64,000 bases of DNA from Symsagittifera roscoffensis (lineage: Eukaryota; Xenacoelomorpha; Acoela; Convolutidae), in the NCBI RefSeq assembly GCF_963678635.1, contig NC_087064.1:46361346-46425345 (forward strand). The letters are read 5' to 3'. The notes beneath the pieces were generated by a model, which was given only the letters and a program-made list of their open reading frames with translations, had not been told where the DNA came from and did no database searches. Every line of letters starts with the position of its first letter. Within the stretch, counting starts at the first letter, position 1. Positions 1 to 13,400 of this stretch are shown here, piece after piece. The position numbers were made by a program, and so were the translations under genes.

Positions 1-3000
1 AAAATTTCATGGAATTGGACACTCCAGTAGGCAAAACAGGCATCATAACTAGTAAAATCCAACTCAAGTGAACATAACACAGCCTATCGCAATAGCGTCA
101 GTTAAATTAGGACACATTAGAAAATTATAGAGCCAGAAATCCATTTGGAAGCAGTAATCCTCTTCAGCCGTTTCTCGATTTCGATGTGGCAGTGACAATA
201 TTTTTCCAGACTATCGAGCTTCCTTTTTCCAAAAAATCAATTACATCTCCGACCTCTACTGCGCACTCTGTGATTTCCATCAATTATGATGTTTCTGCGG
301 ATTGAACTTGACTAAGAATTGGCTTCTGAAGAGGTTATTTCCAATCAACTATAAGAAGAATTACGGAAACTAAAGTTAAATTATTAAACAAAACATTGAA
401 TCTGGATCAATTAAATGCAGTAGTTTTGAAGAACTGTTATCTATTGCGATTTTCTGAAAAAGTACATTTATTTTCAATTTTTTTTTTCATTTTTCCATCG
501 GAACACCTTGGGTTTCTCAGAATTCAGTTGCTACTCAATACTCAAGCGCACAAGCAAACAGCATAAATGGTATCAAAATGGAAAAAAAACATGTCCGACA
601 AATTGTAAACGAAATGTGTTCAAAACATGGGGTTATTTAAAACTTTCAGAGCTCGTACCTTGAAACTTGTGAAAAGGCTCCCTCGCTGTGACTAAAAAAA
701 ATGATACTTGGTTGGTACTTTGAATGAAAAGAATTGTTGATTTTACTGAATTTTCATAGCAATTAAGATTTTCAGTCAAAAAATTTTTCATAAGGTTCAG
801 CTCATGCAAATTTAGAAGAAAAAAACTCCGTATATTCGAAAAGAAATCAAACAACATTGCAATCAAGTGAACATTTTGTTCATTTTGAGGAAATTCTATC
901 GGACTTCGATCTCAGAAGATATTTGAGAGAAGTATTTGCAAAATCACGATTACAGTGAGCTTCTAGCAGAATGTCTTTTATGAGGTAATGAACCGCTCGT
1001 TCGCCAATAAATATCAAAGCCTAATCAAAAACGCGAAAATTTAATCAAAACTGATTTAAGGCAATTTTGGTTACTTTCAAATATCGATATTCAAGTTCAA
1101 AGATATTTTTATAGGCGGTAATTCAATTGTGATAACTTTATTAATACTTCAAATTTATGTAATAAGAGCCAAAAACAGAACAACGTGAAGCCAGGCTTAG
1201 ATTGGAAAATTTCACCGAATTGGACACTCCAGTAGACGAAACAGGCATCATTTCTCGTAAAATCCAACTCAAGTGAACATAACACAGCCTATCGCAGTAG
1301 CGTCAGTTAAATTAGGACACATTAGAACATTATAGAGCCAGAAATACATTTCGAAGTAGTAATCCTCTTCAGCCGTTTCTCGATTTCGATGTGGCAGTGA
1401 CGATATTTTTCCAGTCCATCGAGCTTCCTTTTTCAAAAAAAAACCAATTACATCTCGGACCTTTATTGCGCACTCTGTGATTTCCATCGATTATGATGTT
1501 TCTGAGGATTGAACTTGACTAAAAATTGGCTTCTGAAGAGGTTATTTCCAATCAACTATAAGAAGAATTACGGAAACTAAAGTTAAATTAATCAGCAAAA
1601 CATTGCGATTTCCTGAAAAAAGTACATTTATTTTCAATTTTTTTTTAATTTTTCAATCGGAACAGCTTGGGTTTCTCAGAATTCATTTGCTACTCAAGCG
1701 CACAAGCAAACAGCATAAATGGTATCAAAATGGAAAAAAACATGTCCGCCAAATTGTAAACGAAATGTGTTCAGAACATGGGGATATTTAAAACTTTCAG
1801 AGCTCGTACCTTGAAACTTGTGAAAAGGCCCCCTCGCTGTGACTAAAAAAATGATACTTGGTTGGTACTTTGAATGAAAAGAATTGTTGATTTTACTGAA
1901 TTTTCATAGCAATTAATATTTTCAGTCAAAAATTTTTTAATAAATTTCAGCTCATGCAAAATTGAAATAAAAAACTCAGTATATTCGAATAGAAAAAATC
2001 AAACAACATTGCAATCAAGTGAACATTTTGTTCATTTCGAGGAAATTCTATCGGACTTCAATCTCCAAAGATATTTGAGAAAACTGTTTGCAAAAAAAAT
2101 CATGCTTACAGTGAGCTCCTAGCAGATTGTCTCTTATGAGGTAATGAACCGCTCGTTTGCCAATAAATATCAAAGCCTAATCAAAAACGCGAAAAAAAAA
2201 TCAAAAATGATTTCAGGCAATTTTGGTTATTTTCAAATATCGATATTCAAGGATATTTTAATAGGCGGTAATTCAATTGTGATAACTTTATTAAGACTTC
2301 ATATTTATGTAATAACAGCCAAAAACAGAACAACGTGAAGCCCGGCTTAGATTGGAAAATTTCATGGAATTGGACACTCCAGTAGGCAAAACAGGCATCA
2401 TTTCTAGTAAAATCCAACTCAAGTGAACATAACACAGCCTATCGCAATAGCGTCAGTTAAATTAGGACACATTAGAAAATTATAGAGCCAGAAATCCATT
2501 TGGAAGCAGTAATCCTCTTCAGCCGTTTCTCGATTTCGATGTGGCAGTGACAATATTTTTCCAGACTATCGAGCTTCCTTTTTCCAAAAAATCAATTACA
2601 TCTCCGACCTTTACTGCGCACTCTGTGATTTCCATCAATTATGATGTTTCTGCGGATTGAACTTGACTAAGAATTGGCTTCTGAAGAGGTTATTTCCAAT
2701 CAACTATAAGAAGAATTACGGAAACTAAAGTTAAATTAATCAGCAAAACATTGCGATTTCCTGAAAAAAGTACATTTATTTTCAATTTTTTTTTAATTTT
2801 TCAATCGGAACAGCTTGGGTTTCTCAGAATTCAGTTGCTACTCAAGCGCACAAGCAAACAGCATAAATGGTATCAAAATGGAAAAAAAAACATGTCCGCC
2901 AAATTGTAAACGAAATGTGTTCAGAACATGGGGATATTTAAAACTTTCAGAGCTCGTACCTTGAAACTTGTGAAAAGGCCCCCTCGCTGTGACTAAAAAA

Positions 3001-5863
3001 ATGATACTTGGTTGGTACTTTGAAGGAAAAGAATTGTTGATTTTACTGAATTTTCATAGCAATTAATATTTTCAGTCAAAAATTTTTTAATAAATTTCAG
3101 CTCATGCAAAATTGAAATAAAAAACTCAGTATATTCGAATAGAAAAAATCAAACAACATTGCAATCAAGTGAACATTTTGTTCATTTCGAGGAAATTCTA
3201 TCGGACTTCAATCTCCAAAGATATTTGAGAAAACTGTTTGCAAAAAAATCATGCTTACAGTGAGCTCCTAGCAGATTGTCTCTTATGAGGTAATGAACCG
3301 CTCGTTTGCCAATAAATATCAAAGCCTAATCAAAAACGCGAAAAAAAAATCAAAAATGATTTCAGGCAATTTTGGTTATTTTCAAATATCGATATTCAAG
3401 GATATTTTAATAGGCGGTAATTCAATTGTGATAACTTTATTAAGACTTCATATTTATGTAATAACAGCCAAAAACAGAACAACGTGAAGCCCGGCTTAGA
3501 TTGGAAAATTTCATGGAATTGGACACTCCAGTAGGCAAAACAGGCATCATAACTAGTAAAATCCAACTCAAGTGAACATAACACAGCCTATCGCAATAGC
3601 GTCAGTTAAATTAGGACACATTAGAAAATTATAGAGCCAGAAATCCATTTGGAAGCAGTAATCCTCTTCAGCCGTTTCTCGATTTCGATGTGGCAGTGAC
3701 AATATTTTTCCAGACTATCGAGCTTCCTTTTTCCAAAAAATCAATTACATCTCCGACCTTTGCTGCGCACTCTGTGATTTCCATCAATTATGATGTTTCT
3801 GCGGATTGAACTTGACTAAGAATTGGCTTCTGAAGAGGTTATTTTCAATCAACTATAAGAAGAATTACGGAAACTAAAGTTAAATTATTAAACAAAACAT
3901 TGAATCTGGATCAATTAAATGCAGTGGTTTTGAAGTACTGTTATCTATTGCGATTTCCTGAAAAAAATAAATTTATTTTCAATTTTTTTTTTAATTTTTC
4001 AATCGGAACACCTTGGGTTTCTCAGAATTCAGTTGCTACTCAAGCGCACAAGCAAACAGCATAAATGGTATCAAAATGGAAAAAAAACATGTCCGCCAAA
4101 TTGTAAACGAAATGTGTTCAGAACATGGGGATATTTAAAACTTTCAGAGCTCGTACCTTGAAACTTGTGAAAAGGCCCCCTCGCTGTGACTAAAAAAATG
4201 ATACTTGGTTGGTACTTTGAATGAAAAGAATTGTTGATTTTACTGAATTTTCATAGCAATTAAGATTTTTAGTAAAAAAATTTTTCATAAGGTTCAGCTC
4301 ATGCAAATTTAGAAGAAAACTCCGTATATTCGAATAGAAAAAATCAAACAACATTGCAATCAAGTGAACATTTTGTTCATTTCGAGGAAATTCTATCGGA
4401 CTTCAATCTCCAAAGATATTTGAGAAAACTGTTTGCAAAAAAAATCATGCTTACAGTGAGCTCCTAGCAGATTGTCTCTTATGAGGTAATGAACCGCTCG
4501 TTTGCCAATAAATATCAAAGCCTAATCAAAAACGCGAAAAATAATCAAAAATGATTTAAGGCAATTTTGGTTATTTTCAAATATCGATATTCAAGTTCAA
4601 GGATATTTTAATAGGCGGTAATTCAATTGTGATAACTTTATTAAGACTTCATATTTATGTAATAACAGCCAAAAACAGAACAACGTGAAGCCGGGCTTAG
4701 ATTGGATAATTTCACGGAATTGGACACTCCAGTAGGCAAAACAGGCATTATTTCTAGTAAAATCCAACTCAAGTGAACATAACACAGCCTATCGCAATAG
4801 CGTCAGTTAAATTAGGACACATTAGAAAATTATAGAGCCAGAAATCCATTTGGAAGCAGTAATCCTCTTCAGCCGTTTCTCGATTTCGATGTGGCAGTGA
4901 CGATATTTTTCCAGACTATCGAGCTTCCTTTTTCCAAAAAATCAATTACATCTCCGACCTTTACTGCGCACTCTGTGATTTCCATCAATTATGATGTTTC
5001 TGCGGATTGAACTTGACTAAGAATTGGCTTCTGAAGAGGTTATTTTCAATACACTATAAGAAGAATTACGGAAACTAAAGTTAAATTATTAAACAAAACA
5101 TTGAATCTGGATCAATTAAAAGCAGTGGTTTTGAAGTACTGTTATCTATTGCGAGTTCCTGAAAAAAGAACATTTATTTTCAATTTTTTTTTAAATTTTT
5201 CAATCGGAACCATTTGGGTTTCTCAGAATTCAGTTGCTACTCAAGCGCACAAGCAAACAGCCTAAATGGTATCAAAATGGAAAAAAAAACATGTCCGCCA
5301 AATTGTAAACGAAATGTGTTCAGAACATGGGGATATTTAAAACTTTCAGGGCTCGTACCTTGAAACTTGTGAAAAGGCCCCCTCGCTGTGACTAAAAAAA
5401 TGATACTTGGTTGGTACTTTGAATGAAAAGAATTGTTGATTTTACTGAATTTTCATAGCAATTAATATTTTCAGTTAAATTTTTTAAATAAATATCAGCT
5501 CATGCAAAATTGAAAGAAAAAACTACGTATATTCGAATAGAAAAAATGAAACAACATTGCAATCAAGTGAACATTTTGTTCATTTCGAGGAAATTCTATC
5601 GGACTTCAATCTCCAAAGATATGAGAAAACTGTTTGCAAAAAAAATCATGCTTACAGTGAGCTCCTAGCAGATTTTCTCTTATGAGGTAATGAACCGGTC
5701 GTTTGCCAATAAATATCAAAGCCTAATCAAAAACGCGAAAAATAATCAAAAATGATTTAGGGCAATTTTGGTTATTTTCAAATATCGATATTCAAGTTCA
5801 AGGATATTTTAATAGGCGGTAATTCAATTGTGATAACTTTATTAAGACTTCATATTTATGTAA
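1..5863. repeat. Array 1, young block of ~1.15-1.20 kb monomers
   Basis: Five monomers spaced about 1205, 1149, 1149 and 1201 bp apart. The copies around 2144-2338 and 3293-3487 encode an identical 64-residue chance frame and differ little elsewhere, so this block was recently homogenised or amplified. The shorter 1149-bp units lack a ~50-bp piece present in the longer ones (compare 3890-3950 with 2740-2760), which defines two length variants. Confidence 0.85.
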
Positions 5864-6070
5864 TATGAAGTCTAATGTTCTAATGTGTCCTATAATGTTC
5901 TAATGTGTCCTAATTTAATTGACGCTATTGCGATAGGCTGTGTTATGTTCACTTGAGTTGGATTTAACGAGAAATGATGCCTGTTTCGCCTACTGGAGTG
6001 TGCAATTCCGTGATATTATCCAATCTAAGCCTGGCTTCACGTTGTTCTGTTTTTGGCTGTTATTACATAA
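5864..6070. repeat. Inverted segment inside array 1
   Basis: The segment is the reverse complement of the normal monomer order. It reads tcctaatttaattgacgcta, then gcctactggagtgtgcaatt, and ends with ggctgttattacataa, after which normal orientation resumes at gcgtcaattaaattagg. The left border carries a short palindrome (agacttcatat ... atatgaagtct) and a duplicated aatgttctaatgtgtcc. It is the only large orientation switch seen in the array. Confidence 0.85.
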
Positions 6071-6369
6071 GCGTCAATTAAATTAGGACACATTAGAACA
6101 TTATAGAGCCAGAAATCCATTTGGAAGTAGTAATCCTCTTCAGCCGTTTCTCGAATTCGATGTGGCAGTGACAATATTTTTCCAGTCCATCGAGTTTCCT
6201 TTTTCAAAAAAAAAAACCAATTACATCTCGGACCTTTACTGCGCACTCTGTGATTTCCATCGATTATGATGTTTCTGAGGATTGAACTTGACTACAAATT
6301 GGCTTCTGAAGAGGTTATTTTCAATCAACTATAAGAAGAATTGCGGAAACTAAAGTTAAATTAATAAAC

Positions 6370-9300
6370 AAAACATTGAATCTGGATCAATTAAATGCAG
6401 TGGTTTTGAAATACTGTTATCTATTGCGATTTCCTGAAAAAAGTACATTTACTTTCAATTTAGTTTTAATTTTTCAATCAGAACACCTTGGGTTTCTCAA
6501 AATTCAGTTGCTACTCAAGCGCACAAGCAAACAGCATAAATGGTATCAAGCTGGAAAAAAAAAATGTCCGCCAAATTGTAAACGAAATGTGTTCAAAACA
6601 TGGGGTTATTTAAAACTTTCAGAGCTCGTACCTGGAAACTTGTGAAAAGGCCCCCTCGCTGTGACTAAAAATATGATACTTGGTTGGTACTTTGAATGAA
6701 GAAAATTGTTGATTTTTCTGAATTTTCGTAGCAATTAGTATTTTCAGTCAAAAAAATTTTCATAAAGTTCAGCTCATGCAAATTTGAATGAAAAAACTCC
6801 GTATATTCGAATAGAAAAAATCAAACAACATTGCAATCAAGTGAACATTTTGTTCATTTCGAGGAAATTCTATCGGACTTCAATCTCCAAAGATATTTGA
6901 GAAAACTATTTGCAAAAAAATCATGCTTACAGTGAGCTCCTAGCAGATTGTCGCCAAGAAATATCAAAGCCTAATCAAAAACGCGAAAAATCAATCGCAA
7001 ATGATTTAAGGCAATTTTGGTTACTTTCAAATATTAATATTCAAGTTCAAGGATATTTTTATAGGCGGTAATTCCATTGTGATAACTTTATTAAGACTTC
7101 AAATTTATGTAATAACAGCCAAAAACAGAACAACGTGAAGCCAGGCTTAGATTGGAAAATTTCACGGAATTGGACACTCCAGTAGGCGAAACAGGCATCA
7201 TTTCTCGTAAAATCCAACTCAAGTGAACATAACACAGCCTATCGCAATAGCGTCAGTTAAATTAGGACACATTAGAACATTATAGAGCCAGAAATACACT
7301 TCGAAGTAGTAATCCTCTTCAGCCGTTTCTCGATTTCGATGTGGCAGTGACGATATTTTTCCAGTCCATCGAGCTTCCTCTTTCAAAAAAAAATCAATTA
7401 CATCTCCGGCCTTTACTGCGCACTCAATGATTTCCATCGATTATGATGTTTCTGAGGATTGAACTTGACTATGAATTGGCGTCTGAAGAGTTTATTTTCA
7501 ATCAACTATAAGAAGAATTACGGAAACTAAAGTTAAATTAATAAACAAAACATTGAATCTGGATCAATGAAATGCAGTGGTTTTGAAGTACTGTTATCTA
7601 TTGCGATTTCCTGAAAAAAGCACATTTATTTTCCATTTTTTAAAAAAAAATTCAATCGGAACAGCTTGGGTTTCTCAGAATTCAGTTGCTACTGAAGCGC
7701 ACAAGCAAACAGCATAAATGGTATCAAAATGGAAAAAAACATGTCCGCCGAATTGTAAACGAAATGTGTTCAAAACATGGGGTTATTTAAAACTTTCAGA
7801 GCTCGTACCTTGAAACTTGTGAAAAGGCCCCCTCGCTGTGACTAAAAAAATGATACTTGGTTGGTACTTTGAATGAAGAAAATTGTTGATTTTTCTGAAT
7901 TTTCGTAGCAATTATTATTTTCAGTCAAAAAAATTTTCATAAAGTTCAGCTCATGCAAATTTGAATGAAAACACTCCGTATATTCGAATAGAGAAAATCA
8001 AACAACATTGCAATCAAGTGAACATTCATGGAATTTGACCCTCAAGTCGACAAAAAAGGCATCATTTCTAGTAAAACCCAACTAACACAGCCTATCGCAA
8101 TAGCGTCAGTTAAATTGGGATACATTAGAACATTAATTGAGCCAGAAAAGTATTTGGAAATAGCAATCCTCTCCAATCATTTCTCAATTTCGCTGTGGTA
8201 GTGACAATGTTTTTCAAAAACAAAATCAAACACAACTTCAACTTTTGCAGCGCACAGCGTAATTTACTTCAACTATGATGTTTCTGAGAATTGAGTTGGA
8301 CTAAGTTTTGGGCACTGATGAGATTATTTTCAATCAAATGTTAAAAGAACTATGGAAAAATTTAACTTAACTTATTAACAAAAAAAACATTGAATCTGGA
8401 TCAATTAAATGCAGTGGTTTTGAAATACTGTTATCTATTGCGATTTCCTGAAAAAAGTACATTTACTTTCAATTTAGTTTTAATTTTTCAATCAGAACAC
8501 CTTGGGTTTCTCAAAATTCAGTTGCTACTCAAGCGCACAAGCAAACAGCATAAATGGTATCAAGCTGGAAAAAAAACATGTCCGCCAAATTGTAAACGAA
8601 ATGTGTTCAAAACATGGGGTTATTTAAAACTTTCAGAGCTCGTACCTGGAAACTTGTGAAAAGGCCCCCTCGCTGTGACTAAAAATATGATACTTGGTTG
8701 GTACTTTGAATGAAGAAAATTGTTGATTTTTCTGAATTTTCGTAGCAATTAGTATTTTCAGTCAAAAAAATTTTCATAAAGTTCAGCTCATGCAAATTTG
8801 AATGAAAAAACTCCGTATATTCGAATAGAAAAAATCAAACAACATTGCAATCAAGTGAACATTTTGTTCATTTCGAGGAAATTCTATCGGACTTCAATCT
8901 CCAAAGATATTTGAGAAAACTATTTGCAAAAAAATCATGCTTACAGTGAGCTCCTAGCAGATTGTCGCCAAGAAATATCAAAGCCTAATCAAAAACGCGA
9001 AAAATCAATCACAAATGATTTAAGGCAATTTTGGTTACTTTCAAATATTAATATTCAAGTTCAAGGATATTTTTATAGGCGGTAATTCCATTGTGATAAC
9101 TTTATTAAGACTTCAAATTTATGTAATAACAGCCAAAAACAGAACAACGTGAAGCCAGGCTTAGATTGGAAAATTTCACGGAATTGGACACTCCAGTAGG
9201 CGAAACAGGCATCATTTCTCGTAAAATCCAACTCAAGTGAACATAACACAGCCTATCGCAATAGCGTCAGTTAAATTAGGACACATTAGAACATTATAGA

Positions 9301-10403
9301 GCCAGAAATACACTTCGAAGTAGTAATCCTCTTCAGCCGTTTCTCGATTTCGATGTGGCAGTGACGATATTTTTCCAGTCCATCGAGCTTCCTCTTTCAA
9401 AAAAAAAATCAATTACATCTCCGGCCTTTACTGCGCACTCAATGATTTCCATCGATTATGATGTTTCTGAGGATTGAACTTGACTATGAATTGGCGTCTG
9501 AAGAGTTTATTTTCAATCAACTATAAGAAGAATTACGGAAACTAAAGTTAAATTAATAAACAAAACATTGAATCTGGATCAATGAAATGCAGTGGTTTTG
9601 AAGTACTGTTATCTATTGCGATTTCCTGAAAAAAGCACATTTATTTTCCATTTTTTAAAAAAAAATTCAATCGGAACAGCTTGGGTTTCTCAGAATTCAG
9701 TTGCTACTGAAGCGCACAAGCAAACAGCATAAATGGTATCAAAATGGAAAAAAACATGTCCGCCGAATTGTAAACGAAATGTGTTCAAAACATGGGGTTA
9801 TTTAAAACTTTCAGAGCTCGTACCTTGAAACTTGTGAAAAGGCCCCCTCGCTGTGACTAAAAAAATGATACTTGGTTGGTACTTTGAATGAAGAAAATTG
9901 TTGATTTTTCTGAATTTTCGTAGCAATTATTATTTTCAGTCAAAAAAATTTTCATAAAGTTCAGCTCATGCAAATTTGAATGAAAACACTCCGTATATTC
10001 GAATAGAGAAAATCAAACAACATTGCAATCAAGTGAACATTCATGGAATTTGACCCTCAAGTCGACAAAAAAGGCATCATTTCTAGTAAAACCCAACTAA
10101 CACAGCCTATCGCAATAGCGTCAGTTAAATTGGGATACATTAGAACATTAATTGAGCCAGAAAAGTATTTGGAAATAGCAATCCTCTCCAATCATTTCTC
10201 AATTTCGCTGTGGTAGTGACAATGTTTTTCAAAAACAAAATCAAACACAACTTCAACTTTTGCAGCGCACAGCGTAATTTACTTCAACTATGATGTTTCT
10301 GAGAATTGAGTTGGACTAAGTTTTGGGCACTGATGAGATTATTTTCAATCAAATGTTAAAAGAACTATGGAAAAATTTAACTTAACTTATTAACAAAAAA
10401 AAC
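6370..10403. repeat. Array 1, tandem duplication of a 2,014-bp dimer
   Basis: Positions ~6376-8389 recur as 8390-10403 with an offset of 2014 bp. The landmark frames at 6376-6645 and 8390-8659, and the joints at 8027 and 10041, keep this offset. Each dimer joins one young-type and one old-type monomer (872 + 1141 bp between exon-like starts). The junction near 8384 falls in the acattgaatctggatca stretch shared by all monomers, as expected for unequal crossing-over in that stretch. Confidence 0.85.
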
Positions 10404-13400
10404 ATTGAATCTGGATCATTAATTGCAGTCGTTTCGGAAGTACTGCTATGTTGCGATTTCGAGAAAATATGTAAGATCGATAACATACTTCTCAGAATTT
10501 TTTAATCGGAAGACCCTGAGCTTCTCAGGTTTCAGTTGGTACTACAGCGCACAACCAAACAGCATAATTGATATCAAAATGGCAAAAAGATGTCATTCGA
10601 ACTGAAAAAGATGTGTTTAAAATAAAGGGCTGTTTTTTGAAACATTCAGAAATTGTAAATTGAACCTTGTGAGAAGGCCGCTTCGCTGTGACTAAGAAAA
10701 ACTGATACTTGGTTGGTACGATCAGTTTACTCGAACATTGAAAGCAAATGATTGTTGATTTTTCTAATTTTTCATAGCAATTAAAACTTTCAGTCAAAAA
10801 CGTTTTTAATAGGGTTTAGCGCATGCAAATTTTTTGAGAAGAAAAAGCTCCACATAATCGAAATGAATAAAACAAACAGCATTGCAACCAGGTTAACAAT
10901 TTGTGGTTTTTCAGGAGAAAGCCTATCCGATTTAATTATCAGAAGACATTTGAGAAAATTAATTTAGGACACATTAGAACAATAATAGAGCCAGAAATCC
11001 ATTTGGAAGTAGCAATCCTCTTCAGCCGTATCTCGATTTCGCTGTGGCAACGACGATGTTTGTTCCATTTGATCGATGTCTTTTTTCAAAATAATCGAAC
11101 ACATATTCATCTGTTGCTGCGCACACTATGATTTTCTTCAATTATGTTGTTTCTGAGGATTGAACTTGACTGAAATTGGGGCTCTGACGAGGTTATTTTC
11201 AATGAACCATTAGAAGAACTGTGGAAAATTTTAACTTCACAAAAAAAAGGCAATGAAACTGGATCAATTAATTGCAGTGGTTTCGGAAGTAACGCTATCT
11301 ATTGCGATTTCATGAAAAATTGTATCATTGATTACAAAAAGATGTCATTCGAACTGAAAAAGATGTGTTTAAAATAAAGGGGTGTTTTTTAAAACATTCA
11401 GAAATTGTAAATTGAACCTTGTGAGAAGGCCGCTTCGCTGTGACTAAAAAAACTGATACTTGGTTGGTACCATCAGTTTACTCGAACACTGAAAGCAAAT
11501 GATTGTTAATTTCACTGATTTTTCATAGCAATTAAGATTTTCAGCCTTTGAGTTTTTTCATGGAGTTTATCACATGCAATTTAAGAAGAAAAAGCTCCAC
11601 CAAATCGAAATGAACAAAACAAACATCATTGCAATCAAGTAAACATTTTGTTGAGTTCAGAGAAAGCCTATCCGACTTAATTCTTAGTAGACATTTGAGA
11701 AAAGTAATTGCAAAACTCTCACGATTACAGTGAACTCCTCGCAGATTGTCTCTTATGAGGCACGGAATCGCTCGTTTGTCAAAAACTATCATAGCCAAAA
11801 AGAAAACGCGAAAAATTAATCAAAAATGATTTTAGGCAATTTTGATCATTTCTAACTAAAGTAATATGATTTCATAATTATGTAAAAACAGCAAATATCA
11901 CAACAACTTGTAAGCCAGACTTTGATTGAATATTTTCAAGGAATGGGACGCTCCAGTAGGCAAAAAAATGCACCATTTTTAGTAAAATCGAACGCAAGTG
12001 AATTACACAGCCTATCGCAATGGCGTCAGTAACATTGGGATAGGTTAGTACAATGATAGAGCCAAAAGTGTATTTCGCAAGTAGTCTTTTTCAGCCGTTT
12101 CACGATTTCGATGTGGCAGTGACGATGTTTTCCAGTCGATAGAACTTCTTTATTCAAAAAAAAATCAATGAAATCAACATTTGCTACGCACACCGTAATT
12201 TTCTTCAAAACTGATGTTTCTGAGAATTGAGTAGGACTAAATTTCGCGCTCTGATGAGACTGTTTTCAATCAACTGTTCGAATCTGGATCAATTAATTCC
12301 AGTGGTTTCGGAAAAACTGCTATTTGTTGGAATTACAAGAAAAACTGGATCATTGATTACAAATTTCACAACATTTTTCAATCGAAACACCTGGAGTTTC
12401 CCAGAACTCAGTTGCCACTATAGCGCACAACCAAACATCATAACTGGTACCAAAATGGAAAAAAAACGTCATTCCAAATGACAAAAAACGTATGTTTAAA
12501 ATGAAGAGTTATTTCAATCTTTCAGAGCTCGTAAGTTGAGCCTTGTGAGCTCGTAAACTTTTCATAGAAATTGATATTTTCAGTCAAAAAATTTTTCTTA
12601 GGGTTTAGCTCATGCAAATTAGGAAGAAAAAAATCCACATATTCGAAATGAAAAAATCAAACAACACTCCAATTAAGCAAACATTTTGTAAACAACTATC
12701 CGACTTCGCTCTCCAAAGACATTTGAGAATAGTAATTGCTAAAATATCAAGCTTACACTGAGCTCCTAGCAGATTGTCTTTTATGAGCTATTGAATCTCT
12801 CGTTTGCCAACATTATCATAATTTCACAATTAAATAAAAACAGCAAATGACAGAACAAACTGAAGGCCAGGTTAAGATTGGAAAATTTTATTGAATGGGA
12901 CGCTACAGTCGAGAAAAAAAGCATCATTTCTAGCAAAAATCCAAATCAAGTGAAAAACTTAGCCTATCGCAATGGCGTCAGTAACATTGGGATAGATTAG
13001 TACAATGATAGAGCCAGAATAGTAGTCGCAATAGTAGTCATTTTCAGCCGTTTCTCGATTTTGATGTGGCAGTGACGATGTTTTCCAGTCGATAGAACTT
13101 TTTTATTCAAAAACAATCAATGAAGTCAACATTTGCTACGCACACCGTATCTTTCTACAAAACTGATGTTTCTGAGAATTGAGTAGGACTAAATTTCGGG
13201 CTCTGATGAGACTGTTTTCAATCAAATGTTAAAAGAACTATGGAAAAAGTACACTTAACATGATAACAAAAAAAAACATTGAATCTGGATCAATAATTGC
13301 AGTCGTTTCAGAGTACAGCTATCTGTTGCGATTTCATGAAAATATGTAACATTGATAACAAACTTCTCAAAATTTTCCAATCAGAAGACCTTGAGCTTCT

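Noticed and set aside
6376-8659. 89-codon frames repeated at 6376 and 8390
   Set aside because: They are chance frames in the array spacer, duplicated with it; other monomers break the frame and no domain is seen.
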